A stretch of DNA of 64,000 nt from Elephas maximus indicus (taxonomy: Eukaryota; Chordata; Mammalia; Proboscidea; Elephantidae). Shown here in pieces: positions 44,130-55,165 of the stretch. Below the pieces are notes generated by a model. It worked only from the letters and a program-made list of their open reading frames with translations, was not told where the DNA came from and ran no database searches. The stretch covers positions 86,670,721 to 86,734,720 of the forward strand of contig NC_064830.1 of assembly GCF_024166365.1 (NCBI RefSeq). The letters run 5' to 3'. Each line of letters starts with the position of its first letter. Within the stretch, counting starts at the first letter, position 1. Position numbers and translations under genes: made by a program.

Positions 44130-45050
44130 CCAGAATGAGCTTGTTGTGTTTCAGCTTCTGGAGGCCCGACATACATAGTCCATCTCTCCTAAAAGAAAGG
44201 TTTGGAACTCCCAGCTAAGTCCACTCTCCCCAACCCCAATAAAAGGAAAACAAAGCCAGCAGCGAGATTTTGCCTTGCTTGTCAAGAAGCTGCAGATTAG
44301 AAAGCTAGTTAACAATTCATCTAAAAGAAGCAGAGTATACCAAGCATATCCAAATTAATATTTATAGAGGGAATGCTAGCTCAGACCCAATTATTCTGAG
44401 GACCTGGGAGCTGGTTACAAGCCACACATAGAGTAGACGGAGGGAGCAGGGGCACCAGGGGAAGCAGGCCCTGGAGACCTTTGCCAGAACGCTATTGGAT
44501 GTGAAGAATAGAGGTCTCTGTGGGCCAGGCAAGTACTGGGAGGCAAACAGACAGGCAACTTACCCCAGCCCCTTTCTTTTATAGGTAAGCATTAAGCTTC
44601 AACACAGCTTCAATTTTCTTCTCTTTTTTCAGCTAGACTCTTTAGATAGCCTTTGCAAGGGTCACAAACCCAAATGTCTACAAGGGCTGGACGGGTAATA
44701 TAAATTGGTAGGTGGGCCAGAGGGGACTATGACAAACTGGAGATCAGACAATTTCCAAATAGGAGAGTCATTTCCTGCTTCCAACTTATTACTGCCAGTG
44801 GGGATGGGACCCACCCTTGACAGCCAGACTTTTATATATAAAATTCAGATCTTAAAGTGAAATCTCCATAGCAACTAGTTTTTAAATAGTGGGAGGGTCA
44901 AATAAAGCGTGTCTGTGGCACTTTGGGTCCATATGCTGCCTCGTCATAACCTCTGGCCTAGAGGCTGGAGTCCGAAATTATTTCCAGTGGCTTTGATGGT
45001 GGCCTGCCATTTTTACCTTATAAAATTCTGACATTGGCTTACAATGAATC
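44130..45050. other. Unique block, no repeat recognised
   Basis: About 900 bases without a nameable repeat. AT-rich words such as TTAATATTTATAG and TTTTATATATAAAA and an RFX-like CCATAGCAAC near 44,868 are present. No coding pattern. Confidence 0.4.
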
Positions 45051-45140
45051 AATCATTGATGGTATTTCTCCAGGTTCGAGTAGACTCCGCCTATTGCAAC
45101 CCTGGAATATGAAGTATCTGTTAGAAATCCTGACCCACCA

Positions 45141-45500
45141 CTGATGGGGGACATTGGTGGTTCAGTGGTAGAATTCTCACCTTCCATGCAGTAGGCCCCG
45201 TGTGATTCCAGGCCAATACACTGCGTGTGCGGCCACCACCTGTCTGTGAGTGGAGGCTTGTGTACTGCAATATGCTGAAAACTTTTCAACAGAACGTCCG
45301 GACTAAGAAGGATTAGGAAGAATGGCCTTGCAATCTACTTCCAAAAATCAGCCATTGAAAACCCTATGGATCACAACGGTACAATGCGTAGCCGATCATT
45401 GTGGGTGGTGCAGGACCAGGCACCATCCTGTTCCAGTGTGCATGGGGTGACCATGAACCAGGGGCCAACTCAATGGCAGCTATCAGCAACAACAACCCAC
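45141..45500 (+). mobile_element. Long SINE with tRNA-Gly-like head (type C), plus strand
   Basis: ACATTGGTGGTTCAGTGGTA, GAATTCTCACCTTCCATGCA is strikingly close to a tRNA-Gly (GCC) gene start; box B is damaged (CCGTGTGATTCC). Then CACCTGTCTGTGAGTGGAGG, CCATTGAAAACCCTATGGAT and a CAACAACAAC tail. The only plus-strand copy of this type here. Confidence 0.88.
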
Positions 45501-45614
45501 TCCTGAGAGGAACAAGGAACAGTCTTAGTCGTTATTTCCAAGACCTCAACATCACCACCAGAACATTCTCTCCCCAGCTTTCTGCCTGGTGATGCTCAGT
45601 CCTGGGTCTCTTAT

Positions 45615-45830
45615 GTCTATCTCTCCTTTCTGATTTAGCTTCCACATAGCACCAGTGAGGTCTTTGGAAAAATGCAAATTTGACTGTATCGTTGATCTGT
45701 TCAAAACCTTCCAAAGTCTCCATCATCACCTTTCTGCAAAAGGACAGCCTCCTTAGAGTGGCACTTAAGGCCTTGTGTGATCTGGCCATTGCTGTCCCAT
45801 CTCCTACTACATTTAGCCTCACACTCGGTA
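45615..45830 (+). mobile_element. L2 LINE, ORF2 C-terminal part
   Basis: TAGCACCAGTGAGGTCTTTG, CAAATTTGACTGTATCGTTG, TTCAAAACCTTCCAAAGTCT, TTAAGGCCTTGTGTGATCTG match the plus strand of L2 near the end of its ORF. Confidence 0.75.
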
Positions 45831-46448
45831 AGTCGGAGGTCTTTATTTGGAAGCAGCAGAAAGTGACTGACTATTAAGCAGGGCAGGAACTTATTAAAAG
45901 GAGGGAGGCTGTTGTCACTTGACTTTAAGCCACCATTACCATTTGCCTAAATCTTTGCAATCACCTCTAAACTTACTTCTCCACTTGCCCAATTCAGTCT
46001 ATTCTCTATACCATAGCTGGAGTGAACATTTAATTGTGAATGGATCAGCCCGCATCTTCCCATTTTACTGTAAATAAAAATCCAGTCATCGTGAGTTACG
46101 GTAACAAGAACTAACATTCACTGGACAGTAATTGTGTGTCTGGCGGTTGTCTAAGTGGTGACGTGTACTAACTATTACACTCTCACAAAAACTCTCTGGT
46201 GAAAGTTGGGGAAAAGTTCCCCTTTCTTGAGATAGCCATAACCCTCCACCATGGTACATGGTTGGTGGTAAAAACTAGAGCAAAATTTCAGTCCCCAGTT
46301 TGGCCTTGGCCAGCCACCTTGTGCAGTGTACGACCTATACAATAATAGGTAGCCACCCAGAAAGCATTGCTCACAGATGGGGAGCAATAATTCCCCCAGA
46401 TGGAATTAAAGGCTGTCACCAAAGAAATGAGAAAGGATTCTGAATGGT
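45831..46448. other. No gene called; possible MIR relic
   Basis: Around 46,105-46,275 a reversed MIR-like order is faintly visible (CATTCACTGGACAGTAATTG, TAACTATTACACTCTCAC). Otherwise unremarkable. Confidence 0.35.
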
Positions 46449-46647
46449 GATGGATTGGATGGATGGATGGATGGATGGATGGATGGATGGATGGATGGAT
46501 GGATGGATGGATGGATGGATGGATGGATGGATGGATGGATGGATGGATGGATGGATGGATGGATGGATGGATGGATGGATGGATGGATGGATGGATGGAT
46601 GATGGATGGATGGATGGATGGATGGATGGATGATGGATGGATGGATG

Positions 46648-46682
<35 letters not shown>

Positions 46683-46709
46683 ATGGATGGACGGACAGAT
46701 GGATGGATA
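46449..46709 (+). repeat. (GGAT)n microsatellite, long and interrupted
   Basis: About 260 bases. The left 150 bases are a pure GGAT array; the right part has four GATGATGG phase slips and a few GGAC variants. Open frames on both strands across it (up to 142 codons) are artefacts. Confidence 0.97.
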
Positions 46710-46740
46710 AATCCACCAGGGTCTACCAACTCTTATCAAC

Positions 46741-46918
46741 TAGTGGTTCTCAACTTGGACTGCACATTAGACTAACCTGACGGACTTTACAAATATTCAG
46801 ACTCTATACCCCTACCCAAAACCTATTAAATCAATATCTGGGGGTGGCGCCTAAGCATTAGCATTTTTTAAACCATTCCAGGTGATTCCAATTTGCTGCC
46901 AGGTTTCAAAACCATTGC
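46741..46918. mobile_element. MER5A-like DNA transposon, both ends visible
   Basis: TAGTGGTTCTCAACTTGGAC at the left end, GCACATTAGACTAACCTG, ATCTGGGGGTGGCGCCTAAG, CCAGGTGATTCCAATTTGCT, and TTCAAAACCATTG at the right end: inverted termini and internal order of MER5A, a short hAT-Charlie relic. Confidence 0.88.
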
Positions 46919-46969
46919 TCTGAACTCTACCTCACCCGAATGTTTGTGATTTCTCATCTAGACCTGAAC

Positions 46970-47175
46970 ATTTGTTGCTTCATTGTTCTACCTATCGGCT
47001 TTCCACAGAATGTCTGCAAACACCACACACCGCATATGCTCATCTTTGTTGTGATAAATGTTGCTCACATACTAGAGTTTACCTGATCTCTACACACCAC
47101 CCCCCATGCTTCTTGATCACTGTGACTGTCATTGACTATGGGCTCCCTGAACACAGGGACTGTGCCAGATTGCTA
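46970..47175 (+). mobile_element. L2 LINE, 3' end
   Basis: CTATGGGCTCCCTGAACACA and GGGACTGTGCCAGATTGC match the L2 3' UTR stretch. The upstream part is diverged. Confidence 0.5.
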
Positions 47176-47310
47176 AAGACCTAACATCTAACCCTATAGA
47201 TCTAATTCTACAGAAGCCAGTGACTTTTGATGGTTGCCCCTTATAACTCTCCAGTTCCTAACAGCACCATATCCCAACATAGGCTGACTCTAGATTTTAG
47301 CTGGCATCTT

Positions 47311-47492
47311 GGAAACCCTGGTGGTGTAGAGGTTAAGAGTTCAGCTGCTAACGAAAAGATCTGCAGTTCGAATCCACCAGGTGCTCATTGGAAACCCTAT
47401 GGGGCAGTTTTACTCTGTCTTATAGGGTCTCTATGAGACAGAATCAACTTTACGGCAATAGGTTTTTTTTTTTTTTTTCTGAGGTGGGAGGT
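47311..47492 (+). mobile_element. AfroSINE (type A) with target duplication
   Basis: GGAAACCCTGGTGGTGTAGA head, GCAGTTCGAATCCACC (box B intact), GGGGCAGTTTTACTCTGTCT, TCTATGAGACAGAATCAAC and a T run. Perfect TGGCATCTT flanks (47,302-47,310 and 47,493-47,501). Confidence 0.94.
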
Positions 47493-47501
47493 TGGCATCT
47501 T

Positions 47502-48467
47502 AGTTTCCCCAAACCAGGATCTACATTTCACTTGATTCTGAAAATCTCTGTTAGCCAGGAATCTTGAAAGTTCAGACCTCTTGAATATTTATTCTTGCCT
47601 GCATCGACCTGCTTTTGTTTTGTCTTTTTCCCTCTGGACTTTGCAAAGTGGCTTTGGACCAGTGCCTCTTCCTGCCTACAATAAGGCCATCCACCCACTC
47701 AGTATCTGTTAACATCCCCGGGTCACCTCTTCACTCCCTTTGTTGCTCCAGAGTTTTTCAGCTTTTGCTGCAGCCTAAGCCATATCCTTAAAGCAAAAAG
47801 CTTCCCGCATTTCCCTTGCATTTCATCCCACCAAGCTTGAGAACTTCAAATACCCTCAAGTCTCACCCTAGATTCCCTGAGAAAATCAGCCAGGACTTGA
47901 ATTAGAAGGATGGTCCAAAGAAAGAATTCTGCCCGAGTAGTACAGGCAGCTTGTCCTTGATATGCATGAGACAGATGAAGGAGGGATTTCATAGAGAGCT
48001 GCTGTCTCTGCTCAGTGTCAGCAGCTGCTCCTAAGTCAACAGAGCAATGGTGTGTGTCTGGGCTGAAGAGAACAGAGGTTGCTTAAATTGTTTTCCATTC
48101 CCTCTGAAACCAATAAGTGCTACTCCATTGTCTGGCACAATTGAATTCCTGAATGGTGCCCTAACGGGATGTCATATCAAATCTTAATCCTGTCAAATGC
48201 TGGCTCTGGGAGCTTCCAGGAGCAGCCATAGGGGCAAATGAAGAGAGGTTTGGGTTCCTACTACAACTGACCTGTACAGAGGGGACAAGGTGACCCACTC
48301 TTCTCAGTCTCCAGGCTATCAGTTCTAGCAAACATATGCAATCTTAGACATGCCTTCTGGTGGGTTCAATATGACCATGCCTCGTCTGACTTTAAGAGAA
48401 GGTTCAATGAGGCAAACAGCGGTCAGAGGGCATGGGGTAGATAAAAGGATGGAAAGAAGGATGGATG
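47502..48467. other. No gene or recognisable element
   Basis: Unique sequence without open frames of note. Confidence 0.45.
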
Positions 48468-48590
48468 AATTAATTCACTCACCAAATATTTATTGAAGGC
48501 TTAGCCAGGCACTATTCTAGGCACTGGAGAGATATCAATGACTAAGACAGAAAAAGTCCCTACACTCAAGGGATGACATGGGCACTCTTC
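48468..48590 (-). mobile_element. L2 LINE, 3' end
   Basis: CTCACCAAATATTTATTGAA, GCACTATTCTAGGCACTGGA, AGAAAAAGTCCCTACACTCA: reversed L2 terminus. Confidence 0.85.
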
Positions 48591-48924
48591 AAGTCACTCT
48601 GGAAAGTCTAACTTTTGAAAGATGAGAGATTTTATGGGATGCCACAAGACAGAACAATCCCAGACCTTCAGAGACCCGAGAAAGTTCCGCCTTTCTTCCA
48701 GGCTGCATGTTTAAACAAACTTTCCGAGGTAAAGACCTGTATTGTAGGTAAGAGGCTAAATATTAGTGACACATAAAATTTTTAATCTCTCTTCCCTCTC
48801 TGTTCAGACTCGTCAGGGTCATAAGCTCTGGAATCTTAGAATTGACTCCCTGGGCCTCTTTGACCCTAGAGGTGCCCAGGGGCAGTGCTTCCCTCACCCA
48901 ACTCCATTGAGCTTCATCTATGAA

Positions 48925-49131
48925 GGAGCAGTTAAAAGTGCAGACTCTGAAGTCAGGTTTGAATCCCAGCTCTGCCACTTACTAACTGTGTGATCTGAGC
49001 ACATTCCATATTCTCCTTCTCAATTTCCTCAACTGAAAAATGGGATATTATGAGTACTTTTCAGAGTTAAAGTAAGGATTTAATGATACAATCCAGGTAA
49101 GAAGTCAATACATGTTAGCTACTATAATAAT
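48925..49131 (+). mobile_element. MIR SINE
   Basis: GTGCAGACTCTGAAGTCAGG, TTTGAATCCCAGCTCTGCCA, CTTACTAACTGTGTGATCTG, ACTGAAAAATGGGATATTAT, GTCAATACATGTTAGCTACT. A SINE has inserted at its 3' end and the TAATAATAG tail resumes at 49,334. Confidence 0.9.
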
Positions 49132-49333
49132 GGAGTCCCTGGGCGGCACAGATGCTTAAGCACTCAGCTTCTAACCAAAAGGTTGGCGGTTCGAATTTAT
49201 CCAGAGGCACCTCAGGAGAAAATTCTGGTGATTTACTGCTGATATATCATTCACCGAAAACCCTATGGAGCGCAGTTCTACTCTGACACACACAGGGTCA
49301 CCATTAGTCAGAATCAACTAGATGGCGATTGGT
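49132..49333 (+). mobile_element. AfroSINE (type B), full length
   Basis: GGAGTCCCTGGGCGGCACAG, CTTCTAACCAAAAGGTTGG, GGCGGTTCGAATTTATCC, CACCGAAAACCCTATGGAGC, GTCACCATTAGTCAGAATC. Flanked by ACTATAATAAT and ACTATCATAATAAT, within the MIR tail. Confidence 0.93.
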
Positions 49334-49369
49334 ACTATCATAATAATAGTTACTTTGTTATTACTATTC

Positions 49370-50160
49370 ACATTTTTGTTTTATTTTATTGAGTTATGAT
49401 TTATAACACAGATCTTAGGTGTTCAGTTTAATGTCGTCCATATAACCACCACCGCAAACACGATAGAGAACATTTCCATCAGACAAGAAACTACCCTCCT
49501 GCCCTTTCATGGTCAACGCCCCTCCCTCGGAGGCAACAGCTTTGTGACTTCAGTCATTATAGTCAAGGTTTGCCTGTTCTTGAAAGTCCTATGAGTGGAA
49601 TTATAGAGTATGTGTTTTTCTATGTGTGTTTGGCTTCTTTTCCTCAACGTGTTTTTGAGATTCATGGATGTTGGGCTACATCTATGTATCCATGTGTGTA
49701 TCAGTATTTCATTCCTTTTTATTACAGAGTAGTGTTAGATTGTATGACTTTACCATGATATGTTTATCCATTCACCTCTTGATGGGTATTTGGATTGTTT
49801 CCAGTTCAGAACCATTATGAACAAAGCCATTATGAACATTCAAGTACAAGCCTTTTTATGGCATATGCTTTTATTTCCCCTGGGAAAATCCTGAGGAGTG
49901 AAATTTCTGGGTCATAGAGAGATGTGTGTTTAATTTTTAACACTTTTACAATGTGGTTGTACCATTTTATGCTCCCAGCAGCAACGTATGGAGTTCCAGT
50001 TGCTCAGCTCATCATTAACATTTGGCGCTCTCCGTGTTCTTAATTTTAGCTTCTGTGTTATTATTCGTATTGGGTGCTCTCATTTTCTCAGCTTGGGACT
50101 CTTCTGACCCGGTGAACATACTGCATTTACAAAATATTTATTGCGGAACCCAAGTATGTT
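49370..50160 (-). mobile_element. L1 LINE, 3' end
   Basis: Reversed L1: TTTTATTGAGTTATGATTTA, CCATATAACCACCACCGCAA, GTATCAGTATTTCATTCCTT, TTATCCATTCACCTCTTGAT, GATTGTTTCCAGTTCAGAAC, TTCTGGGTCATAGAGAGATG. Older and more diverged than the L1 at 51,020. Confidence 0.87.
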
Positions 50161-50631
50161 CCCTTCTCTCATCAGCTTCAGTTGTTTGAAGACCTTCATA
50201 ATTAGAGGGACTGAAGTCATTTTGAAATTTGCGGTCCCAACTCAAGTTATCCAATTGTGGGCTTCCCCATAACTAGGAATGATTTCTCCCAAAAGCCATA
50301 TCTGCAGCCTGCAGCCATCACTAGCTCCTCAGCCAGTCTTTCTCTGGGCAGGTGGGGTAACAGAAGCTACACCATATGGAGCACTGGGCTGTTATATCAT
50401 CAAATCCACCTAGAATCCTGTGATGAGGGTAATTAGCGGGCACCCATTGACTATGCCCTGTACGAACCCCCATATTTCTCACACCAGCATCCCAGTTCTC
50501 CTTTGTGAATCCCCTGACCTTCAGTCTTTGTGGATAGTATCAGGTTGACCCCACTCTGGGTTCCAGAATTACGCCCAGGAAAGCCTTGACCTATCTGAGT
50601 CACACAAAATGTTTCAGAGATAGATATTTGA

Positions 50632-50730
50632 TCAAGTTGGCCAATGCCATGTCATCAAGTTGGCCAATGCCAATTGATACTTGATCAAGTCGGCCAGTGC
50701 CAGGTGGTCAATGCCATGTAGCCAATGCTT
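50632..50730 (+). repeat. Short degenerate tandem repeat, about 4 units
   Basis: TCAAGTTGGCCAATGCCATG, then TCAAGTTGGCCAATGCCAAT, TCAAGTCGGCCAGTGCCAGG and a partial TCAATGCCATGTAGCCAATG. Spacing varies between about 22 and 32 bases. Confidence 0.7.
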
Positions 50731-50883
50731 CATCTCATTGGAAAAACTGAGAAAAAAGGCATTCTCCAGCAGGGTTGCTAAACAAGTAGGATGGAAACTT
50801 GCAACTGGTAGGCCAGCCCTTCCATTTCATCAGAACAGCCTGCTTGAGAGGAAAACTCAGGCAAGGGGTGGGTAGAGTTGCAC

Positions 50884-50973
50884 TGTTTGAATTTCTGCGT
50901 TTTTACAGATTTATGGAGGCATAATATGCCAGTTATGCCTCCATAAATCTGTAAAAATACAGAAGTTCAAACA
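50884..50973. repeat. Near-perfect inverted repeat, 41-bp arms, 8-base loop
   Basis: Left arm 50,884-50,924 begins TGTTTGAATTTCTG and ends GGAGGCATAA; right arm 50,933-50,973 begins TTATGCCTCC and ends AGTTCAAACA. The arms pair at 38 of 41 positions; the three differences are transitions. The loop is TATGCCAG. The right arm resembles the 3' end of an L1 in the plus direction and a reversed L1 starts about 45 bases further on, so it may be a fold-back product at an L1 end. It could also be a small palindromic transposon. Confidence 0.9.
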
Positions 50974-50977
50974 ATAA

Positions 50978-51012
50978 TAACTATGAGTCAGGATCGACTC
51001 GACCACAAGAAG
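50978..51012 (+). mobile_element. AfroSINE 3' tail remnant
   Basis: ACTATGAGTCAGGATCGACT followed by CGACCACAAGAAG is the shared SINE/RTE tail without any body, directly after the inverted repeat. Confidence 0.65.
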
Positions 51013-51019
51013 TTTGGTT

Positions 51020-52975
51020 TTATTTTTGGTTTACAGCTGTACTATTTGAAGTGTACAAATTTGATATGCTTTGATATATGTATGTACCAGTGAAACCACC
51101 ACTGCAATCAAACAGATAAATATAACCAATATACCCAGAAGATTCCTTGTGCCATTTGTAATCCCTCCAATCACACAATTCCCATTCCCAAGCAACCACT
51201 GGTCTACTTTATGTCACTATAATTAGTTTGAATATTCTACCAAAACCCATTGCCATCGAGTCAATTCCAACTCATAGCTACCCTAGAGGACAGAGTAGGA
51301 CTGCCCCATCGGGTTTCCAAGGAGCAGCTGGTGGATTTGAACTGCGACATTTTGATTAGCAGTCAAGATCTTACTGACTGTGCCACCCGAGCTCCACACA
51401 TTCTACAATTTTACACAAATAGAATCACAGAAAAGAGGGTTTTTTTGGTCTGTCTTCTTTAGCTCACCATTATTGTTTTAAGTTTCATTCGTGTTGTTGC
51501 GTGTATCAATAGTTTGTGCCTTTTTTACTGCTGATTTTTTTTTTTTTATATTACATTGTATAAATATATATCACATTTTGTTTATCCGTTCATCTCTTGA
51601 TGGGTATTTGGATTATTTCCAGTCTGGGGCTATTATCAATAAAGCTGCTATGAACATTTATGTACAAGTATTTTTTGTGGCATATGCTTTCACTTCTCTT
51701 GGTAAAATACCTAGAAGTAGAAATTCTGGGTCATATGGTAAATGTATGTTTAACTTTTTAAGAAACTGCCAGACTGTTTTTCCAAGTGGTTGTGCCATTT
51801 TGCATTCCCACTATCGGCGTACAAGAGTTCTAGTTGCTTCACGTCCTGACCGACCCTTGGTATGGTCTGCCTTTTTAATCTTAGTCATTCCAATGGTTGT
51901 GTAGTAGTATCTCATCATAGCTTTGATTTTTCATTTCAATGACTAATAATGTTGCGCTTGTTTGCTACTCACATATCATCTTTGGTGAAGCATTTGTCCA
52001 AACCTTTTGTCCTTTTTCTAATTGGATTGTTCTTTATATATTTTAGGTGTAAGATACAAGTTTTGTCAAATATATGTTTTGTAACTATTTCCTCCTAGTC
52101 TGTGGTTTTCCATTTCATTTCTGAAACAGTCTTCTGAAGAACGAAAGCTTTTCATTTTAATAAAATCCAACTTATTGAATTTGTTTCTTTTATAGTTTCA
52201 GCTTTTTATGTCCTGCTTAGAAAATCTTTGCCAAACTCAAGGTCACTAAGATTTTCTCCCATGTTTTCTTCTAGAAGTCCATGATCCATTTTGAGTTAAG
52301 TTTTGTGTGTTATGTGAGGTGGCAGTTGAAGCATTTTTTTTTTTTTTTTTGCATGTGGCATATCAACTATTCCAGAACCATTTATTAAAAAGACTGTCCT
52401 TTCCCAATTGAGTTGCCTTGGCACCTCTGTGAGCAATCTGTTGACCATATGTATGTGGGTCTATTTCTGGACTCTCTATTCTGTTCCATTGACCCATATA
52501 TTTGTCTTTACGCCAATTTACACTGTCTTGATTTCTGTAGCTTTATAATAAATCTTGAAATCAGATAGTGTAAGTTCTGTAATTTCATTCCTCTTTTCAA
52601 AGTGGTTTTGGTTATTCCAAGTCCTTTGCATTTCCCTATAAACTTTAGAACCGTATTGTCATGTACTACAAATAAGTCTACTTGGATTTTGATTGGTATT
52701 GCATTGAATCTATGGGTCAATTTGAGGAGGATAGGCATCTTAACAATATTGAATTTTTAGACTCATGAACACAGAATCAAAAATCCATTTGTTAAAATTT
52801 TTTATTTGTCTCAGCAGTGTTTTGTAGTTTTCAGTGTATAGGAATTTTGCATCTTTTGTCAAATGTATCCATACACATTTGAAATTAAAAAAAAAATCCA
52901 ATTGCTAGTAGATAGAAGTAAAATTGATTTTGTATATTGATCTTGTATCTTGCAACTTTTACAATAGCACTTGAA
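51020..52975 (-). mobile_element. L1 LINE, 3' end with ORF2 C-terminal remnant
   Basis: Reversed L1 of about 1.8 kb plus a SINE. Landmarks: TATCCGTTCATCTCTTGATG, GCTGCTATGAACATTTATGT, TTCTGGGTCATATGGTAAAT, CATGATCCATTTTGAGTTAA, TTGCATTGAATCTATGGGTC, CAATATTGAATTTTTAGAC. The minus-strand frame at 52,508-52,738 contains LTHRFNAIPIKI, typical of the C-terminal part of L1 ORF2. The frame is broken elsewhere. Confidence 0.9.
51241..51399 (-). mobile_element. AfroSINE (type A) inserted in L1
   Basis: ACCCATTGCCATCGAGTCAA to TGCCACCCGAGCTCC. Perfect 7-base flanks ATTCTAC (51,234-51,240 and 51,400-51,406). Confidence 0.92.
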
Positions 52976-53499
52976 CCAATCTGTTGGTCTGGGTCCTCCC
53001 TTAGTTTCCATTTATTGTTCTGTTCAACTATTCTGTAGAGCATTTGCATCTCTCTTCTCCCTTGTCTTGTTCCTAGTCCCTTTTCTAGCCCCTTTACATG
53101 GTGTTTTGGGTTCCATTTTTCATGTCCTCATCATAAGGACACAGCTCATCCTGATCTCATCACCTGAAACTTGCTATGACCACTAAATTATAAACGCCTA
53201 AGTGTTGACTCCTACCCCAAGGTACATCAAAATTTACCATGCCCCTTTTTTTTTTTTTTTAAAGAGCACAAAGTGAGCCACAGCAAGTGCCCATTGTCTG
53301 ATCATTTATCCATTTCCTAGACCCTTGAAGTACACCCGTTCTCAGGCTTTGTTCCCAAGATATTCCAGCTGGGATATATATATTTTATAAATTCTGGATT
53401 TTGTCAGAAGAAAAGAAACACTGGAGGCATGTGTTCCTCCATGTTCTCTATGGCAATAATTAGGGGTAGGGCTTCCCAATGTAGTGTGAGTTATAGAAG
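52976..53499. other. No gene or recognisable element
   Basis: Pyrimidine-rich segment, a T run at 53,247-53,262, no coding pattern. Confidence 0.45.
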
Positions 53500-54482
53500 C
53501 TACAAATCAAGCATCATTCAATACTAAAAATATGCCATTAGAAATGAAAGTAGAAGGACGGGAGGCCCATTCACAATAGTCATAAAACCTATAAAATATC
53601 TATGAATAAATTTAGCAAGCACAGTACTTATCTGAATAAAACTATAAAATTTTATTGAATACCATAAAACATGATCTGAATTAATGGAGAGACATAGCAT
53701 GCTCCTGAATGGGATGATTTCGTATCACAAAATACCCATCCTTTCCAGATTAATAAAACCATTTATGAAAATTTCTATCAGAATCCCTACTTTTTTTTTT
53801 TTCTTTTTACTTTGATTATTTTCTAGGGCATGGGACTAAAAAAGGTCATTAAAGAATAAATTTAAAATGATTTCCATAAAATTTTTGAGAAAGAAGAAGG
53901 ATGGGAGGGAATCATCCTACCACCTACATAAAAGCATACTCTGAAGATACTCTTCTCAAAACAGCATAATATGTATTTGTGCAAGAATAGACAGATAGCT
54001 TAGAAGAAAGCAACAGATACAGAAATAGAGCCCAGTATATAAGTAAACTTAGATCTGATATAGGTGACATTTCAATTCCTATAATAAAGTGTTCTGGTAT
54101 AACAGGCTATCCACCTGGGAAGATAAAAAGCTAAACCCCTACAAGACACACATATAGAAATACACTCCAGCTGGATGAAATATTTAAAAATTAAGATAAT
54201 TAATACAAAATATAAATACATAGTTACAGAAAATATTTTTAAGACCTCAGATTGAAGAAAAATGTTTTAAATAACAGAACATTCAGAAACCATTGTTGTG
54301 ACTACTGAATAAATAAATTAATAAAAATGTTAATATTATTAAATCAAGACAAGTGATACATTGTAAAAAATATGAATTTGAGATATAACAAATAAAAATT
54401 AATGCTTCCGTACAGATAATACAGAAATATTAAGCATCTCGAAAGTAAAAAATAATGGCCAAAGCCTATCAATAGGATACTA

Positions 54483-54835
54483 GTGAGGATAGTGTCTGTT
54501 GCTCTGTAACCCTGAAATCTATGCAGGTTAATATGATAGTAGTTTCTACATCACTTCCACGAGGACTAAAATGGATCAACCTACTCAGTAGGCAGCCATT
54601 CACGTGGTTGTTTGGAGGCCCAGGCTCCCTCTATCTTGTGGCTCAGTCGTTTGTTTAGTCTGGCACTTGGGGGAAAGAATAAAGAATCACACATGAGATG
54701 ACATGGAGGCACAGGCCTGAGAGTCAAGAAATACATTCTGTTCACATCCCACTGGCCAGAGTTCAGTCATATGAGCACAATGAGCTGCAAAGATAGCTGG
54801 GAAATATAGTCCAGTTGCATGCTCAAAAAAGATGA
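54483..54835. mobile_element. Interspersed repeat, unresolved (same family as 20,720)
   Basis: CCAGGCTCCCTCTATCTTGT, TGGCCAGAGTTCAGTCATAT, CTGGGAAATATAGTCCAGTT. The first word block is shared with 20,890-20,920. It behaves as an insertion in the surrounding L1. Confidence 0.5.
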
Positions 54836-54967
54836 AATGGCATTTGATGACCAGCGCTATGTTTCCGCCACAATCTGGCAAATCACAAGAACAGAAATTA
54901 ATGATCAAAAAACACATGATAAGATGCTCAAGCTTAGTATTAGGGAAAAGCAAACTAAAATACCATC

Positions 54968-55165
54968 TTTGGCACAATATTTAAATGCTCAGCTCCTAAC
55001 TGAAAGGTTGGCATTTTAAACCCACCAGATGCTCCTCAAGAAAAAAAGCCTGGTGACCTGCTCCTATAAAGATGACAGCCTAGGAAACCCTATAAGGTAG
55101 TTCTCCTCTGTCTTATAGGGTTCCTAGGAGTAGGAATCGACTTGACAGCACACAACAACAACCAC
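54968..55165 (+). mobile_element. AfroSINE, diverged, inserted in L1
   Basis: GGCACAATATTTAAATGCTC head, CTCCTAACTGAAAGGTTGG, ACCTGCTCCTATAAAGATGA, GTAGTTCTCCTCTGTCTTAT, GAGTAGGAATCGACTTGACA and CACAACAACAAC. Confidence 0.87.

Noticed and set aside
45141-45215. tRNA-Gly-like sequence
   Set aside because: Box B is damaged and it continues into a SINE body; it is a SINE head, not a tRNA gene. The same holds for the tRNA-Asn-like heads elsewhere.
46288-46775. Long frames encoding Ile-His-Pro-Ser or Met-Asp-Gly-Trp repeats
   Set aside because: A pure tetranucleotide array is open in several frames on both strands; this is not a repeat protein.
50884-50973. MicroRNA precursor
   Set aside because: Stem is longer and more perfect than usual and no expression evidence is available; kept as an inverted repeat only.
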